A stretch of DNA of 64,000 bases, from positions 806,001 to 870,000 of the forward strand of contig JALJCQ010000001.1 of NCBI GenBank assembly GCA_023091665.1, given 5' to 3'. Origin of the DNA: Pythium myriotylum. Taxonomy: Eukaryota > Oomycota > Peronosporomycetes > Pythiales > Pythiaceae. Made by a program: the position numbers and the translations under genes. Under the pieces are notes generated by a model, which made no database searches, was not told the origin of the DNA, and was given only the letters and a program-made list of their open reading frames with translations. How positions within the stretch are numbered: position 1 is the stretch's first letter; the number at the start of each line of letters is the position of its first letter. Positions 41,040-49,848 of the stretch are shown here, in pieces.

Positions 41040-42554
41040 ATGTCGACATTCAAGAAAGAGTTCGAGCGATCCAGCCACGTGCAGTCGCCTGCGCTCGACA
41101 ACACCGACTCCAAGTTCCACGCACTACACGATGACCAAGACGAAGAAGAGTACACCAAGAAGACGACCGCCCAGAAAATCGTCTCGGCGCTCATCTACAC
41201 CGTACTCTCCCTCGCCGCGCTCTACTTCTTCATGGTCGCCGTCAAATTCATCGGCGACGGCTTCACGCTCGCACTCGGGTGTGACGCCAAAGGAGCTTTC
41301 GACTTCGCCGACAACCCAGTCGCCGGGCTCATGGTCGGCACCATCGCCACCGCACTCCTTCACTCCTCCGGCACCGTCACATCCATCGTCGTCGCGCTCG
41401 TCGGCGCCGGCGGCATGACCATCCGACAGGGAGTCTACGTCATCATGGGCGCCAACATCGGCACCTGCGTCACCTGCATCATGGTCGCGTTCGGCCAGGT
41501 GGGCGACCGCGCTCGCTTCCAGCGCGCCATGGCGGCCGCCACCGTGCACGACATGTACAACATCTGGTCGGTCATCGTCATGTTCCCGCTCGAGATCATC
41601 GCGCACCCGCTCGAGCGTCTCTCCAAGGCCATGTCCAACGCCAAGACCAACAGCGGATCCTTCAAGAGTCCCGTGGACACTGTCGTCAACCCGTTGACGG
41701 AGAAGCTCTTGGTCGTGGACAAGTCGTCGATCTACAAGGTCGCGACGGGTGAGAAGATGTGTGAGCCGGGCAAGTCGTTTGTCAAGTCGGGAGCCTTCGA
41801 AGACTCGAGCATGAGCGACGGTGCCATCGGTGCAATTGTCGTGGTGATTGGGTTTGTGATCCTCGTCTGTTCGTTGTTGACGCTCGTCAAGATGCTCGCC
41901 AAGGTCTTCCTCGGCCCCACCAAACGCATCATCGCCAAGATCCTCAACTACAACGGCTACGTCAACATCCTCGTCGGCACCGCCATCACCTTCGCCGTCC
42001 ACTCGTCCACTGTTGTCACTTCCACTTTGACTCCGATGGCTGGTCTCGGCGTCATCACCCTCGAGCAGGTGTACCCGATCGTGATCGGAGCCAACTTGGG
42101 CACGACCGGCACGGCGCTGCTCGCTGCCTTGGTCACGGGCAAGTCGGATGCGGTGGCCATTGCGTTGGTGCACTTTTGGTTCAACGTCTTCGGCATCTTC
42201 CTCTTCTATCCGATCCCGATCACGCGCAAGCCCATCTACAGCTGGGCCAAGTCGCTCGCCTACTTCTCGGCGTGCTGGTCCATGTCGGCTGTCATCTTCC
42301 TCGTGCTTCTGTTCTTGGTGCTTCCGGGTGTGCTGCTCGGTCTCGTGTACATGTGCACGGCTGATTCGACTGCGGTGGAGGTGCTGGGCTACCTATTGGC
42401 TGCGATCGCCCTGGCGTTGTTCGTCGGTCTGCTATTCTGGTACCACAAGAAGGGCGGCTCGGAGAAGTGGCACGCGTTCTTGGAGAAGAAGCGCGATGAG
42501 CGTGACGCTCGTGAGGCTGCTAAGAAGGCTGCTACGGGAGAGGAAGCCGCGTAG
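41040..42554 (+). CDS. SLC34/NaPi-II phosphate transporter, copy 2
   Basis: An intronless 504-aa Na+/phosphate cotransporter, near-identical to SLC34 copy 1 and in inverted orientation. I found one synonymous difference in the compared stretches (TCG against TCT near 42286). The proteins match up to the C-terminal AAKK, after which copy 2 ends ATGEEAA and copy 1 ends EAAGGDAV. Similarity stops at the ATG on the 5' side: the leader and promoter differ and no good initiator match is visible. It carries the same HSSG/HSST motifs. It stands head-to-head with copy 1 and in tandem with copy 3. Confidence 0.92.
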   Translation: MSTFKKEFERSSHVQSPALDNTDSKFHALHDDQDEEEYTKKTTAQKIVSALIYTVLSLAALYFFMVAVKFIGDGFTLALGCDAKGAFDFADNPVAGLMVGTIATALLHSSGTVTSIVVALVGAGGMTIRQGVYVIMGANIGTCVTCIMVAFGQVGDRARFQRAMAAATVHDMYNIWSVIVMFPLEIIAHPLERLSKAMSNAKTNSGSFKSPVDTVVNPLTEKLLVVDKSSIYKVATGEKMCEPGKSFVKSGAFEDSSMSDGAIGAIVVVIGFVILVCSLLTLVKMLAKVFLGPTKRIIAKILNYNGYVNILVGTAITFAVHSSTVVTSTLTPMAGLGVITLEQVYPIVIGANLGTTGTALLAALVTGKSDAVAIALVHFWFNVFGIFLFYPIPITRKPIYSWAKSLAYFSACWSMSAVIFLVLLFLVLPGVLLGLVYMCTADSTAVEVLGYLLAAIALALFVGLLFWYHKKGGSEKWHAFLEKKRDERDAREAAKKAATGEEAA

Positions 42555-43365
42555 AGATCTGCGTAGGGCAATGACGTGTTTCTGTGCTGTGTGTCAATCG
42601 GAATCCCAATTTGACTGTGGATCTTGTGAAGAAATTCATCAGTCAAAACTGATGGAGAAATGCCGAGGCGACTGCAACGCGGAGATGAGTCAACTCCAAA
42701 CCCTGATTTTTACAGAAACATCTAAAAGATTCGTGGCCTCATGAGGCGTGAGAATCTGCGTCTCTCGTCGTGAGTTTCCACGCCGCACGTAGGTCTCCAG
42801 ATCAGACCGACATCCCTGTTCCCAACGTGGAAGGAGAGAGAGTCACACGGCCTCGCTCGCTTCTGTGCAACAAAACACGCCAGTCAATCGGTCAATGAAT
42901 ACCGAAATACGCTGACATGTTGTAGAAGTGAGCTAAATGGTGGTCCCATCTTCTCCTGCTGGACAGTCAACTCGCTTCTTCCACTCACCTTGGTTTGGTA
43001 TCTGAGCCCCGCTTGACTCACAGCGCCTGTCCACCACACGGTGTATGTTCAACTAAAGCGACTAAAAGATTCATTTACCATAGTGAAATCAAGTCAAAAT
43101 CGTCTTTGTGGATTGGCCCCAAGATTCGATTAAAATCTCCTGACTCGCCTCCATACCGAGACCAAGTTCTCCGGAACCTTTTGCTTCCCGCTGCATGCTG
43201 GCCTCTGCGAATCTCGAACCCATCGCCTAATGAATCGATTTTAATCCTTTCGATCCAACGATTCCCTCGTTTCTCTCTCACTCTCTCTCCTTCGCTGAGG
43301 CTGAAGCCCTCATCTTCCCCGCGCCTCACAATCCGATTTGCATCGCCTCCAGCACACGCGAACAA
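42555..43365. other. Intergenic, promoter of SLC34 copy 3
   Basis: An 811-bp spacer with CGAATCT elements at 42727, 43122 and 43208 and a CT-rich tract (about 43265-43295) before the ATG of copy 3. No gene. Confidence 0.6.
43122..43214 (+). promoter_or_regulatory. CGAATCT pair upstream of SLC34 copy 3
   Basis: Two elements at 43122-43128 (reverse) and 43208-43214 (forward), 150-245 bp upstream of the ATG. The first lies in the 14-bp block shared with the SLC34 copy 1 promoter, and both blocks are followed within 20 bp by TGACTCGC. Confidence 0.5.
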
Positions 43366-44886
43366 ATGGCGACGTTCAAGAAGGACCACGACGACGCGAG
43401 TCTCGCGCTCTCGCCCGCTGCAGAGACCGGCGAGTTCAAGTTCAAGTCGCTCAACGATGAACTCGAAGAAGAGGAGTACACCAAGAAGACGACCGCCCAG
43501 AAGATCATTTCGGCGCTCATCTACACGGTGCTCTCGCTTGCATCGCTCTACTTTTTCATGGTCGCCGTCAAGCTCATCGGTGAAGGATTCACGTTGGCGC
43601 TGGGTTGCGACACGAAGGGCGCTTTCGATTTTGCCAACAACCCCGTCGCCGGGCTCATGGTCGGCACCATCGCCACCGCCCTCCTTCACTCCTCCGGCAC
43701 CGTCACATCCATCGTCGTCGCGCTCGTCGGCGCCGGCGGCATGACCATCCGACAGGGAGTCTACGTCATCATGGGCGCCAACATCGGCACCTGCGTCACC
43801 TGCATCATGGTCGCGTTCGGCCAGGTGGGCGACCGCGCTCGCTTCCAGCGCGCCATGGCGGCCGCCACCGTGCACGACATGTACAACATCTGGTCGGTCA
43901 TCGTCATGTTCCCGCTCGAGATCATCGCGCACCCGCTCGAGCGTCTCTCCAAGGCCATGTCCAACGCCAAGACCAACAGCGGCGCCTTCAAGTCGCCCGT
44001 CGATGTGGTCGTGAACCCACTCACCGAGAAGATTCTCGTCGTCGACAAGAAGTCCATCTACAAGATCGCCACCGGCGAGAAGACATGCGTGCCGGGCAAG
44101 TCTTTTGTCACGGCTGGCGCGTTCAAGGGCTCGAGCATGAGCGACGGCGCCATCGGCGCTATCGTGGTCGTCATCGGCTTCTGTCTGCTTGTCTGTGCTC
44201 TCGTGACGCTCGTCAAGATGCTCGCCAAGGTCTTCCTCGGTCCCACCAAACGCATCATCGCCAAGATCCTCAACTACAACGGCTACGTCAACATCGCCGT
44301 CGGCACCGCCATCACCTTCGCTGTCCACTCGTCCACTGTTGTCACTTCCACTTTGACACCGATGGCTGGTCTAGGAGTGATCACTCTTGAGCAGGTGTAC
44401 CCGATCGTGATCGGAGCCAACTTGGGCACGACCGGCACGGCGCTGCTCGCTGCCTTGGTCACGGGCAAGTCGGACTCGGTGGCCATCGCTCTCGTACACT
44501 TTTGGTTCAACGTCTTCGGCATCTTCCTCTTCTACCCGATTCCGATCACGCGCAAGCCCATCTACGACTGGGCCAAGGCCCTTGCGTACTACTCGGCGTG
44601 CTGGTCCATGTCGGCTGTCATCTTCCTCGTGCTTCTGTTCTTGGTGATCCCTGGTGTGCTGCTCGGCCTCGTGTACATGTGCACGGCTGACTCGACCACG
44701 GCGCAGGTCTTCGGCTACATTCTCGCCGGCGTTGCCGCGTTTGTGTTTGTCGGAATCATCTTCTGGTACCACAAGAGGGGCGGCGCGGAGAAGTGGCACG
44801 CTTTCTTGGAGAAGAAGCGCGACGAGCGTGACGCTCGCGAGGCTGCGAAGAACGCCAACGAGGCGACGGGAGAAGACGCTGCGTAG
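43366..44886 (+). CDS. SLC34/NaPi-II phosphate transporter, copy 3
   Basis: An intronless 506-aa paralogue of copies 1 and 2 in tandem with copy 2. The core motifs are the same (HSSGTVTS, IMGANIGTCVTC, HSSTVVTS, GANLGTTGTA). The N-terminal 40 residues, the loop around CVPGKSFVTAGAFKGSS and the C-terminal tail differ. At DNA level it is a mosaic: about 340 bp (43645-43982) is almost letter-for-letter copy 2, while the DNA on both sides carries many synonymous changes. That points to gene conversion between the tandem copies. Same role as copy 1, with possible difference in affinity or regulation. Confidence 0.92.
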   Translation: MATFKKDHDDASLALSPAAETGEFKFKSLNDELEEEEYTKKTTAQKIISALIYTVLSLASLYFFMVAVKLIGEGFTLALGCDTKGAFDFANNPVAGLMVGTIATALLHSSGTVTSIVVALVGAGGMTIRQGVYVIMGANIGTCVTCIMVAFGQVGDRARFQRAMAAATVHDMYNIWSVIVMFPLEIIAHPLERLSKAMSNAKTNSGAFKSPVDVVVNPLTEKILVVDKKSIYKIATGEKTCVPGKSFVTAGAFKGSSMSDGAIGAIVVVIGFCLLVCALVTLVKMLAKVFLGPTKRIIAKILNYNGYVNIAVGTAITFAVHSSTVVTSTLTPMAGLGVITLEQVYPIVIGANLGTTGTALLAALVTGKSDSVAIALVHFWFNVFGIFLFYPIPITRKPIYDWAKALAYYSACWSMSAVIFLVLLFLVIPGVLLGLVYMCTADSTTAQVFGYILAGVAAFVFVGIIFWYHKRGGAEKWHAFLEKKRDERDAREAAKNANEATGEDAA

Positions 44887-45118
44887 AGAGACCAAGCGAA
44901 AGAAGGGAGATCTCGCAATGTCCCGTGTCGATATGTAATACACAGTCTTTGTCCTCTGAGTGCTTCAGATCCAACGCATGTGACTGCGTTCACGGTTCCG
45001 CTCTACAAGCTAACACTAGAGAAACGACATTGGCCAACAAGTTCCATTCACTAGGGTGTTAAGACATTTTCAGGGACCTCGAAGAGCTTGAGGCTAATCC
45101 TTGGTCGGCTCGCAATGA

Positions 45119-48100
45119 TCACGATCGCTCCTTGCGGTCGAGCTGCGCGCGCACGATGCGGAGCTCGCTGAGCACGGCGTCAAAGCCTTCCTGCATGGCC
45201 GTCCAGCGCGCCTGCGAGCGGTCGCTGCGGCGGATGATCCATTTCATGAGCTCGCTCCAGAAGACGGCGTTGAAGGCTCCGAGGAACGACACGACCCACT
45301 GGAAGAACGAGATGTACGCGAAGCCGAAGATGTCGGTCATGACCACGGGCGTGTTGGTCACAAACACCGTGAGCACGAACGAGAGCGTCACGGCGCCCAG
45401 CATGTGATTGTTGTCGAACATGCCCACGAGCATCGACTCGGTGAAGCTGCGGATCGTGAACGCGCGCAGCACCTCGGTCATGCAGATGCAGATGAACGTC
45501 ATGGTCTGCGCGCGCGCCACGCCGTCCCACATGCACTCGTAGTCGCCGCCTTCGCAGTACATGTCGTCGTCCTCGTAGAACGTCGCGTTCTCGTGCCCAG
45601 GGAAGAGCGCCGTGCCGTTGCTGAACCGCGCCGCGCAGTTGCCGTACGTGCGCCAGCCGTTGCCCGGGCCTTCCCAGCGGCGGCACGTCACGCCCGTGTA
45701 GTCGCCGTTGTCCTCGCCCTTGGGGCCGGCGCCGGCCGCCAGTATGTCCTTGAGCAGCACGGTGCCGAAGTTCCAGTAGAAGCCCAGCACGGCGACCACG
45801 ATGGCGCCGCTCGCGATGAAGACGGCGTTGAACGCGATGAGCTTCCAGAGGCGTCCGTGGATGAGCGGCTGCGTCTTGGGGCGAGGCTCAAAGTCCATGA
45901 TCTTGGGATCGCCCTTCTCCATACTGAGCGACGCGCCGGGCATGCCGTCCGTGAACAGGTTCAGGATCAGAATCTGCAGCGCCTCGAGCGGCAGCGGCAT
46001 GCCCACAGCGATGGTCGTGAAGAGCAGCAGGATCTCGCCGACGTTGGTCGAGAGCAGGAAGATGACGAACTTCTGGATGTTGGCGTAGATCACACGACCG
46101 CGCTCAACGGCAGCGACGATGCTCACAAAGTTGTCGTCCAGCAGCACCATGTCGGAGGCGCCCTTGGCCACCTCAGTGCCCGAGAGTCCCATGGCCACGC
46201 CGATGTCGGCCTCTTTCAAAGCCGGTGCGTCGTTGACGCCGTCGCCCGTCATGGCCGCCACGAGTCCCTGGCGCTGCAGCGACTTGACGATCTCGATCTT
46301 GTCCTCGGGCTTAGCGCGCGCGAAGACGCTCGTGCGCGACGTAATCTCGTCGATCTCGTGGTCCGGCAGGTACGTGTCGCCTCGCGGTCGCAGTCGCGAG
46401 CAGTCGGTGGCCTCGGCTTCTTCGTCTGCCCCGACTTCGAGCAGCTGGATGTTCTTGGCGATGGCCACGGCCGTCTTGAGGTAGTCGCCCGTGATCATGA
46501 CAGTGCGCACCGACGCACGACGCGCCGTCTGGATCGCGCCCTTGACGCCATCACGCTCCGGGTCGATCGACGCCACAAGCCCGAGCAGCACGAGCGGCTG
46601 CGAGAGCGTGGCGAACTTCTCGTCGATGTCGTCGCAGTCGGGCGCGTACGGCAGGTCGCCCAGCGGGTGGATGGCCACGGCCAAGACGCGCAGCGCCTGC
46701 GACGAGAGCTCGTCCACCGTGGCCGTGATCTGCGCGCGGTGCTCGTCCGTGAGGTTCGCGAACGTGCCGTCGGTCTGGCAGAAGCGCGTGCAGTTGTTGA
46801 GGATGTAGTTGGGCGCGCCCTTGACGTTGGCCACGTACTGCACCTTGTCGCCCAGCTGCAGCGAGTCGAAGAGCCCGCTCGCCGGCATCTTGGTCACCGT
46901 CACCATCATCTTGCGCGACGAGCTGAACGGCACCTCGGCCACGCGCTCGTACTGCTGCGACACGTAGTCCTCCCAGATGCCAGCCTTGGCGGCCGCCACG
47001 ACCAGCGGCGCCTCGGACGAGTTGCCGAAGGGCACCCACGACAGCACGCCGTCCACTTCCTGCTGTCGGAGGTGCGTGTTGCTGCAGAGCACGCTCGAGA
47101 GCAGCGTCGCGCGCACCTGCACGTTGGCCGAGCCTGGCGCCGCCTGGTTCACGCCGTTGAGGAAGATACCTCCCTCCGGGTTGAAGCCCTTGCCCGTGAT
47201 GTCGTACGTCTTGAAGTCGCCCCACATCTTGACCGCCGTCATCTTGCCCTCGGTCAGCGTGCCCGTCTTGTCCGTGCAGATGACCGAGGCAGCGCCAAGG
47301 GTCTCGACGGCAGCAAGCTTGCGGACGAGCACGTTCTTCTTGACCATGGCGGCGGTGCCGACCGAGAGACAGATCGTCACGACCATCGGGAGACCCTCAG
47401 GGACGGCACTGACAGCCAAGGAGACCGAGACCATGATCATCGAGAGCCACACCGGACGGTCCGGGTGCTTGGGGTCGCGGTTGCCGCGCAGCATGCCCAC
47501 GAGGAAGACCAGTGCGCACACCGACATGGCGGCCGTGCCCATGAGGAAGCCGAGCTTGTTGAGCGCCATCTGCAGCGGGGTCTGCTTGGGCTCGTATTTC
47601 TCGAGGCACTCGGCCAGTGGGTTGAGCGACCGCTTCTTGGCCTCGCCAGCGTCCGGGCCCTTGGCCTTGAGCAGCGCGGCGATCGAGCCCACGCGCGTGT
47701 TCATGCCCGTCTCGACGACCACGCCGCGCGCGTTGCCGGCCGTGACAGTCGTCGACGAGAAGACCATGTTGTCGGCCGTGAGTTTCTTGGAGAGCGCGAC
47801 GTTGGCGTTGTAGCGCTTGGCAACGTCCTCGGACTCACCAGTGAGCAGCATCTCGTTGACCTTGAGGTCGGTGCTGATGATGAGGCGGATATCGGCCGGC
47901 ACGACGTCGCCCGTGGTTAGCACGACGATGTCGCCGGGCACGAGCAGCTTGCTGTCGATGACTTGCTGCTCGCCGTCGCGCAGCACGACGCACTGCGGAC
48001 TGGCCATCTGAGCGAGAGCATCGAGGGCGTTGCCGGCGCTGCGCTCCTGCCACGTCGCGACGATGGCGTTGAGCGTGACGATGAAGAGGATGGCCGTGGC

Positions 48101-48535
48101 CTCGACGTACTTGCCAAGTGCGAAGGACGCGGCAGCTGCGAGCAGGAGGATCGTGATGATGAGGTTGTAGAACTGGAGCAGGAACACGATGTAGAGCGGC
48201 ACGCGCGGCTCTTCCTCGAGCGCGTTCGGGCCGTACTCAGCGAGGCGTTTCTCGTAATCCAAAGCTACGAGGCCTCGTTCCGAGTCGGAGCTGAGCTCCT
48301 TCAACACAATGTCGATTGGCTGGCGGTCCCAGTGCTTGGCATCCGTGGCGCCGAGGCTGGCGAGCGACTCGCGCGCTTCGATGGGATAATCGGCGAGGAG
48401 TCTCTCGGCGTCGCTGAGGAAGCGCGTGCGGTGGTCTTCCTCGGGCGTCGAGTGGCGTGCTTGGAGCGCCTCCACGTGGTTCATGTCCACGTAGGACGTC
48501 GCTCGTGGCGACTGGAGAGCGCCGTGGGTCTTCAT
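45119..48535 (-). CDS. Type II P-type cation ATPase, copy b
   Basis: An intronless 1138-aa P-type pump, nearly identical to ATPase a but inverted. As far as I can compare, the proteins differ only at residues 90-94 (VALDY here, ASMQC in copy a) and at the last residues (KERS against KDRMH). TGES, CTDKTGT (Asp422), GDGVNDAP, the SERCA-like M4-M6 sites and the Cys-containing M7-M8 loop are all the same. The 5' leader is also shared back to about 48676, where an initiator-like CATATCCCAATTC lies on the minus strand; sequence further upstream is unrelated. It converges with SLC34 copy 3. Confidence 0.9.
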   Translation of the reverse strand: MKTHGALQSPRATSYVDMNHVEALQARHSTPEEDHRTRFLSDAERLLADYPIEARESLASLGATDAKHWDRQPIDIVLKELSSDSERGLVALDYEKRLAEYGPNALEEEPRVPLYIVFLLQFYNLIITILLLAAAASFALGKYVEATAILFIVTLNAIVATWQERSAGNALDALAQMASPQCVVLRDGEQQVIDSKLLVPGDIVVLTTGDVVPADIRLIISTDLKVNEMLLTGESEDVAKRYNANVALSKKLTADNMVFSSTTVTAGNARGVVVETGMNTRVGSIAALLKAKGPDAGEAKKRSLNPLAECLEKYEPKQTPLQMALNKLGFLMGTAAMSVCALVFLVGMLRGNRDPKHPDRPVWLSMIMVSVSLAVSAVPEGLPMVVTICLSVGTAAMVKKNVLVRKLAAVETLGAASVICTDKTGTLTEGKMTAVKMWGDFKTYDITGKGFNPEGGIFLNGVNQAAPGSANVQVRATLLSSVLCSNTHLRQQEVDGVLSWVPFGNSSEAPLVVAAAKAGIWEDYVSQQYERVAEVPFSSSRKMMVTVTKMPASGLFDSLQLGDKVQYVANVKGAPNYILNNCTRFCQTDGTFANLTDEHRAQITATVDELSSQALRVLAVAIHPLGDLPYAPDCDDIDEKFATLSQPLVLLGLVASIDPERDGVKGAIQTARRASVRTVMITGDYLKTAVAIAKNIQLLEVGADEEAEATDCSRLRPRGDTYLPDHEIDEITSRTSVFARAKPEDKIEIVKSLQRQGLVAAMTGDGVNDAPALKEADIGVAMGLSGTEVAKGASDMVLLDDNFVSIVAAVERGRVIYANIQKFVIFLLSTNVGEILLLFTTIAVGMPLPLEALQILILNLFTDGMPGASLSMEKGDPKIMDFEPRPKTQPLIHGRLWKLIAFNAVFIASGAIVVAVLGFYWNFGTVLLKDILAAGAGPKGEDNGDYTGVTCRRWEGPGNGWRTYGNCAARFSNGTALFPGHENATFYEDDDMYCEGGDYECMWDGVARAQTMTFICICMTEVLRAFTIRSFTESMLVGMFDNNHMLGAVTLSFVLTVFVTNTPVVMTDIFGFAYISFFQWVVSFLGAFNAVFWSELMKWIIRRSDRSQARWTAMQEGFDAVLSELRIVRAQLDRKERS

Positions 48536-49531
48536 GGCGGTGGGGAGGCAGTGGTCACTATCGCACGAGGCGCAGCGACGCGAGCGGGAGGGAGAGCGTG
48601 GGGGCGAGCGTGGTCGTCAGGGGCGAGGGGTCCGAGCGCTCGCGAGACAGGCGGGCGAGCGAGGACCACGGAGGAGAATTGGGATATGGCGTGCGGCCGA
48701 GAGCACTGGGAGCCACTCGTCCTGGTGTTGAAGCCAGTGGCGTTGGATCCGCACGCGGTCTCATCTTTCGTCATCGAGAGCGTCTCCCCAGTTGCGTGGA
48801 AAGCCCCGAGCGAGAGAAAGATTCACATGGTCCGACTAAGCAGCGACTAATTATGCAGCGACCATCGGTCGCGAATCTTCCTGGAAGCCCAGCTGGACGG
48901 GAACTGATTGCATCCTCGCAACACGTGAGACTCGCCACTGGACCTCCTCAGGCGATACATACTGAATGCATACTGAGTGCACTGCAGCCACCAACTGCTG
49001 TATCATGCATACCACGAGCCAATCATCAGCCACGTCAACCACGTCGGGAGCTTGCGGTGCGAGTTCGAATCTGTCCCGTCCGGCAGGTCAAGCCCACTAA
49101 CTCGCATTTGCGGTGGCGTCAGTGAGGGGTCTAGACAGAGGGATAGGGAACGACAGAAGCGCCCTTCATCGAAACCCATCCGCCATGTCGCTCATCTCCT
49201 CGATTTCCCATCCCTCGCACAGTCCCTCGCTCCTAAGTCTCCACGGGACGAGAATGCTGCCGCGTCTGTCCCGACGCATTTCCGCGGCGTGTTGAGCTCT
49301 CCGACGCGCGACTCCACGATCGAGGTCAGCGAGGCATTTTCGCACCTCGACGCATGGTCTGTCGGGTGGGAGTGGTCTCCAGTAGCAGCAATTGCATGTA
49401 ATAATGTACGGTGGACCGGTGTGGTCAGATCAGTGATCACCTCGTGATCACCAAAGGAGATTCCCGCCTGTCTTCTCACTGCGCCAATTCCCGTTCGAAC
49501 TAATTGTTAATCGGGTGATCTGCTTCCCGCT

Positions 49532-49626
49532 CGAATCTTGACGTCGGATTCGCGCACCGACTCGGAGACTGAGCAGAGCCACACTTTGGCCCGGCCATGA
49601 ATCTCGAATCTCCGCGACGAGATTCG
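49532..49626. promoter_or_regulatory. Cluster of three CGAATCT elements upstream of PiT copy 2
   Basis: Elements at 49532-49538, 49605-49611 (forward) and 49620-49626 (reverse); the last two form an inverted pair separated by eight bases. They lie 220-320 bp upstream of the ATG. Confidence 0.5.
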
Positions 49627-49797
49627 TTTGGGCGTGTTTGCCCGTTTACCACACCGACGAGGCTGGTACAGTGTATGTACACCTGAAGGCTGCCTCATTC
49701 GGAAGAGGCCTTCCCGCTCGTGGTGAGCAGGGACTTGGGACCCCCATCACATGGCTGAAAGGGGAGATTGGTCCAGAACTGACGGGCTCACGTGACT

Positions 49798-49813
49798 GCT
49801 CACTCGCCAGCTT
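49798..49813 (+). promoter_or_regulatory. Weak initiator-like element of PiT copy 2
   Basis: GCTCACTCGCCAGCTT matches the consensus at 12 of 16 positions. Its first 12 bases are identical to the initiator-like site of ATPase c (52259), which raises its credibility. Confidence 0.4.
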
Positions 49814-49848
49814 TCCAAGTCCAGCCCAAGTCCCCCCTCCTCTCGACC

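Larger units (their letters stand above)
48536..49848. other. Intergenic, divergent promoters of ATPase b and PiT copy 2
   Basis: A 1.3-kb spacer with CGAATCT elements at 48872, 49066, 49532, 49605 and 49620, the densest cluster but one. An initiator-like site lies at 49798. No gene. Confidence 0.6.

Noticed and set aside
49061..49079. GTTCGAATC string like a tRNA T-loop
   Set aside because: No acceptor stem, D-loop or anticodon arm can be placed around it. It is one of the CGAATCT elements.
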